Source of the DNA: Physocladia obscura
Taxonomy: Eukaryota; Chytridiomycota; Chytridiomycetes; Chytridiales; Chytriomycetaceae
Assembly (NCBI GenBank): GCA_027596945.1
Contig: JADGJH010000776.1
Coordinates: 1-14,556, forward strand
Direction of reading: 5' to 3'
DNA: 14,556 nt
Shown here piece after piece: positions 11,948-14,556 of the stretch; positions within the stretch are counted from its first letter, which is position 1; each line of letters begins with the position of its first letter. The translations under genes were made by a program, and so were the position numbers. Under the pieces are notes generated by a model. It had not been told where the DNA came from. It saw only the letters and a list, made by a program, of their open reading frames with translations, and ran no database searches.

Positions 11948-12193
11948 TCATTGATAGTTTTGGGTTTGGACTTCGACATTGTGATTCTTGACTATTTTAA
12001 CCAGTTTCGAGTGAATGAAAGGTCCCATAATACCTGCACTCTTGTCAAAGATAAGTGGATCAGGAATTGTCGCAGTTGTGTCCTTTTGCGATGTATAGTT
12101 TTCGATCACAGGATCAGCTGAGGAATAATGCGAGCAAGAAAATCGCAAAACTACTGTTTTGTGGCACTTTTTTTGTTCTTGGCGCTGCGGCAA
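11948..12193 (-). CDS. Orphan 81-codon ORF, doubtful
   Basis: Minus-strand ORF with a TTG as its first possible start; the first ATG inside is late. The stretch from ADPVIENYTSQKD through DPLIFDKSAGIMGPFIHSKLVKIV has more balanced codon use than the flanks and could be the last exon of a small gene divergent to the Old Yellow Enzyme gene. A TGA ends it at 11948-11950. No domain or upstream exon was identified. Confidence 0.2.
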   Translation of the reverse strand: MPQRQEQKKCHKTVVLRFSCSHYSSADPVIENYTSQKDTTATIPDPLIFDKSAGIMGPFIHSKLVKIVKNHNVEVQTQNYQ

Positions 12194-12539
12194 GCTACAA
12201 CATCCCTTGTACTACGATAAGCTATTCCACGGTATTGCATTAATAACTTTTAAAAAATAAGAAAAGAAACTGATAATTGAAAGATTGATTTAATTTGCTA
12301 ATGATTTCAGTCAAATAAAAACAATCAGTATACGTATGATTTGTTTTTAAAGCAGATAAAAATGAACGATATGTTTGAGACTCCATTTTCATTTTTTTTT
12401 CATTTGGATAAGATTTCGAATTAGTTTCAAATCGTATTCTAGCATATTCCAACATGATTATGTCATACCCCATTTGAAATCCAAGTGTTGAAAAGATGCA
12501 AATTTTGATCAAAATCCATATAAAAAAATCAATCAAGAA
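12194..12539. other. Upstream region of the Old Yellow Enzyme gene
   Basis: AT-rich, about 350 bases, no gene recognised. It should hold the promoter of the oxidoreductase starting at 12540. A 30-codon frame at 12128-12220 with a hydrophobic core overlaps its left part but has no support. Confidence 0.5.
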
Positions 12540-13790
<1,251 letters not shown>

Positions 13791-14087
13791 AGTGTTGTCT
13801 TTTTTTTTTTACTTCCAAGACAGAAGAAATAAATTTAAATTTTGTTTTCCAGCATAAAATCAGTTAGGCAGAATATTTTTTTTAATTTAAAAAAAGCTAC
13901 TCAAAATAGCAATAATTTACGAAATAGCATAAAACAGCTAATTTTATTTAATTTTAAATTTTGTTGTTACTGCTCAAAATAACTTTGATTTTTTTTTTTG
14001 AAATTTCTGTTTCAAGTATTTGGCCTGCTTTAAAGCAACTTGGATATTTGCATAGACAAATAGCAATTTATTTCATTTTTATTTGAT
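13791..14087. other. Convergent AT-rich spacer
   Basis: About 300 bases of T- and A-rich DNA between the Old Yellow Enzyme stop and the possible 3' end of the right-edge minus-strand gene. It carries an AATAAA on the plus strand (13828) and two on the minus strand (14067-14072 and 14078-14083). Nothing else seen. Confidence 0.5.
13828..13833 (+). terminator. AATAAA poly(A) signal of the Old Yellow Enzyme gene
   Basis: AATAAA 38 bases after the stop codon, in an AT-rich tail, on the coding strand. Confidence 0.5.
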
Positions 14088-14309
14088 TCAATTCACAGAG
14101 ACACTACATTGACTTAAATAGCTGTGAACAGAAAACTTTGGAGGTTTGGGGTTATGTACGGGCAGGACATTGAGTTGGCAAGAAGATTTTATTGTCAGTG
14201 TGTGATCGTTTAGGGAGTATTTGTCATTCTCCATCAAACGCGGTGCACTCAAAGCAAATGATTGACTTCAAAAACATTTGGGATGTTTTTTATCTTTATA
14301 TTTACATAC

Positions 14310-14556
14310 CTTTCTTTTTATCGCTGCCACGAATAAACCCATTTCCTCAAGATGAAAGTATATTGGTTTTTTTTGATAACCCAAAAATTCACGAAGACGC
14401 TGTAGTGAGCGCGTACATCAAATTTTTCTTTTCGTGTGAAAAAATAAAAAACAACGAAAGTTCTTTGATGAAAACAGGCGACCATCAGACGAGACACTCT
14501 TTCGCTTTCCTGCCGAACGAGCGGTGCGGCACAGCCGGAGGAGGAGGTACAGGAAC
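14310..14556 (-). CDS. Partial gene entering from the right edge, family unknown
   Basis: The minus strand from 14556 reads a proline-rich stretch then HRSFGRKAKECL with a stop at 14485. A GT at 14490 (phase 0) can join to an exon at 14310-14399, which begins after CACTACAG and encodes RLREFLGYQKKPIYF then HLEEMGLFVAAIKRK, followed by a good GTATGTAAA donor. The joined peptide looks like real protein but I do not recognise it. Three 3' ends are possible: readthrough of the donor to a TGA at about 14271; splicing to a short exon ending SIICFECTAFDGE; or splicing after GATGGAG into a frame open to TGA 14088-14090, followed by AATAAA sites. The plus strand is also open from ATG 14468 to the edge, so even the strand is not certain. 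Confidence 0.3.

Noticed and set aside
12128..12220. 30-codon plus frame with a signal-peptide-like core
   Set aside because: Too short, with no conserved feature, and overlapping another weak ORF on the opposite strand.

Overview
The window looks like nuclear DNA of an intron-rich, AT-rich eukaryote. A zoosporic (chytrid-like) early-diverging fungus fits best, but this is an inference. Supporting signs are many short spliceosomal introns (46-136 nt, mostly GT-AG), AATAAA sites after several stop codons, genes a few hundred bases apart, an Old Yellow Enzyme, and a decayed IS630/Tc1-type transposon of the sort common in chytrids and oomycetes. No rRNA, tRNA or CRISPR was seen. All coordinates are by-eye gene models; the exon joins were chosen because they keep frame and restore family motifs.

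Bases 1-8.85 kb are a compact block of minus-strand genes. From left to right they are: a small universal-stress-protein-like gene with no ATP loop (77-574); two tandem paralogues encoding type II membrane proteins with a filamin/Ig-like domain followed by a PC-esterase (SGNH-type) domain, NXPE-like (802-2716 and 2950-4741); a four-exon DDX41/Abstrakt DEAD-box helicase with a CCHC zinc knuckle (5050-7327); a 0.9 kb spacer holding a possible 50-residue membrane micropeptide ORF; and a second universal stress protein with the ATP-binding motif intact (8247-8800).

Bases 8.85-12.5 kb are a gene-poor, AT-rich island. It holds a broken reading frame of unknown family (9008-9325), a 101-codon orphan ORF (9371-9676), and a minus-strand IS630/Tc1 transposase relic (9836-10895). 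The first two catalytic aspartates of the relic are readable, while a stop codon stands where the third acidic residue should be. The rest of the island is featureless apart from one 81-codon ORF.

Bases 12540-13790 are a plus-strand, four-exon Old Yellow Enzyme. At the right edge a minus-strand gene seems to enter the window (exons about 14491-14556 and 14310-14399). Its family is not recognised and its 3' end is unresolved.

No pathway links the genes. The NXPE-like pair points to acyl modification of surface glycans, DDX41 to splicing and RNA biology, and the stress proteins and OYE to small-molecule and redox stress handling. No clearly new multi-gene system was found. The most notable points are the tandem paralogue pair with a GC-AG intron in only one copy, a frame-preserving microsatellite intron inside DDX41 motif VI, and the contrasting pair of stress proteins.
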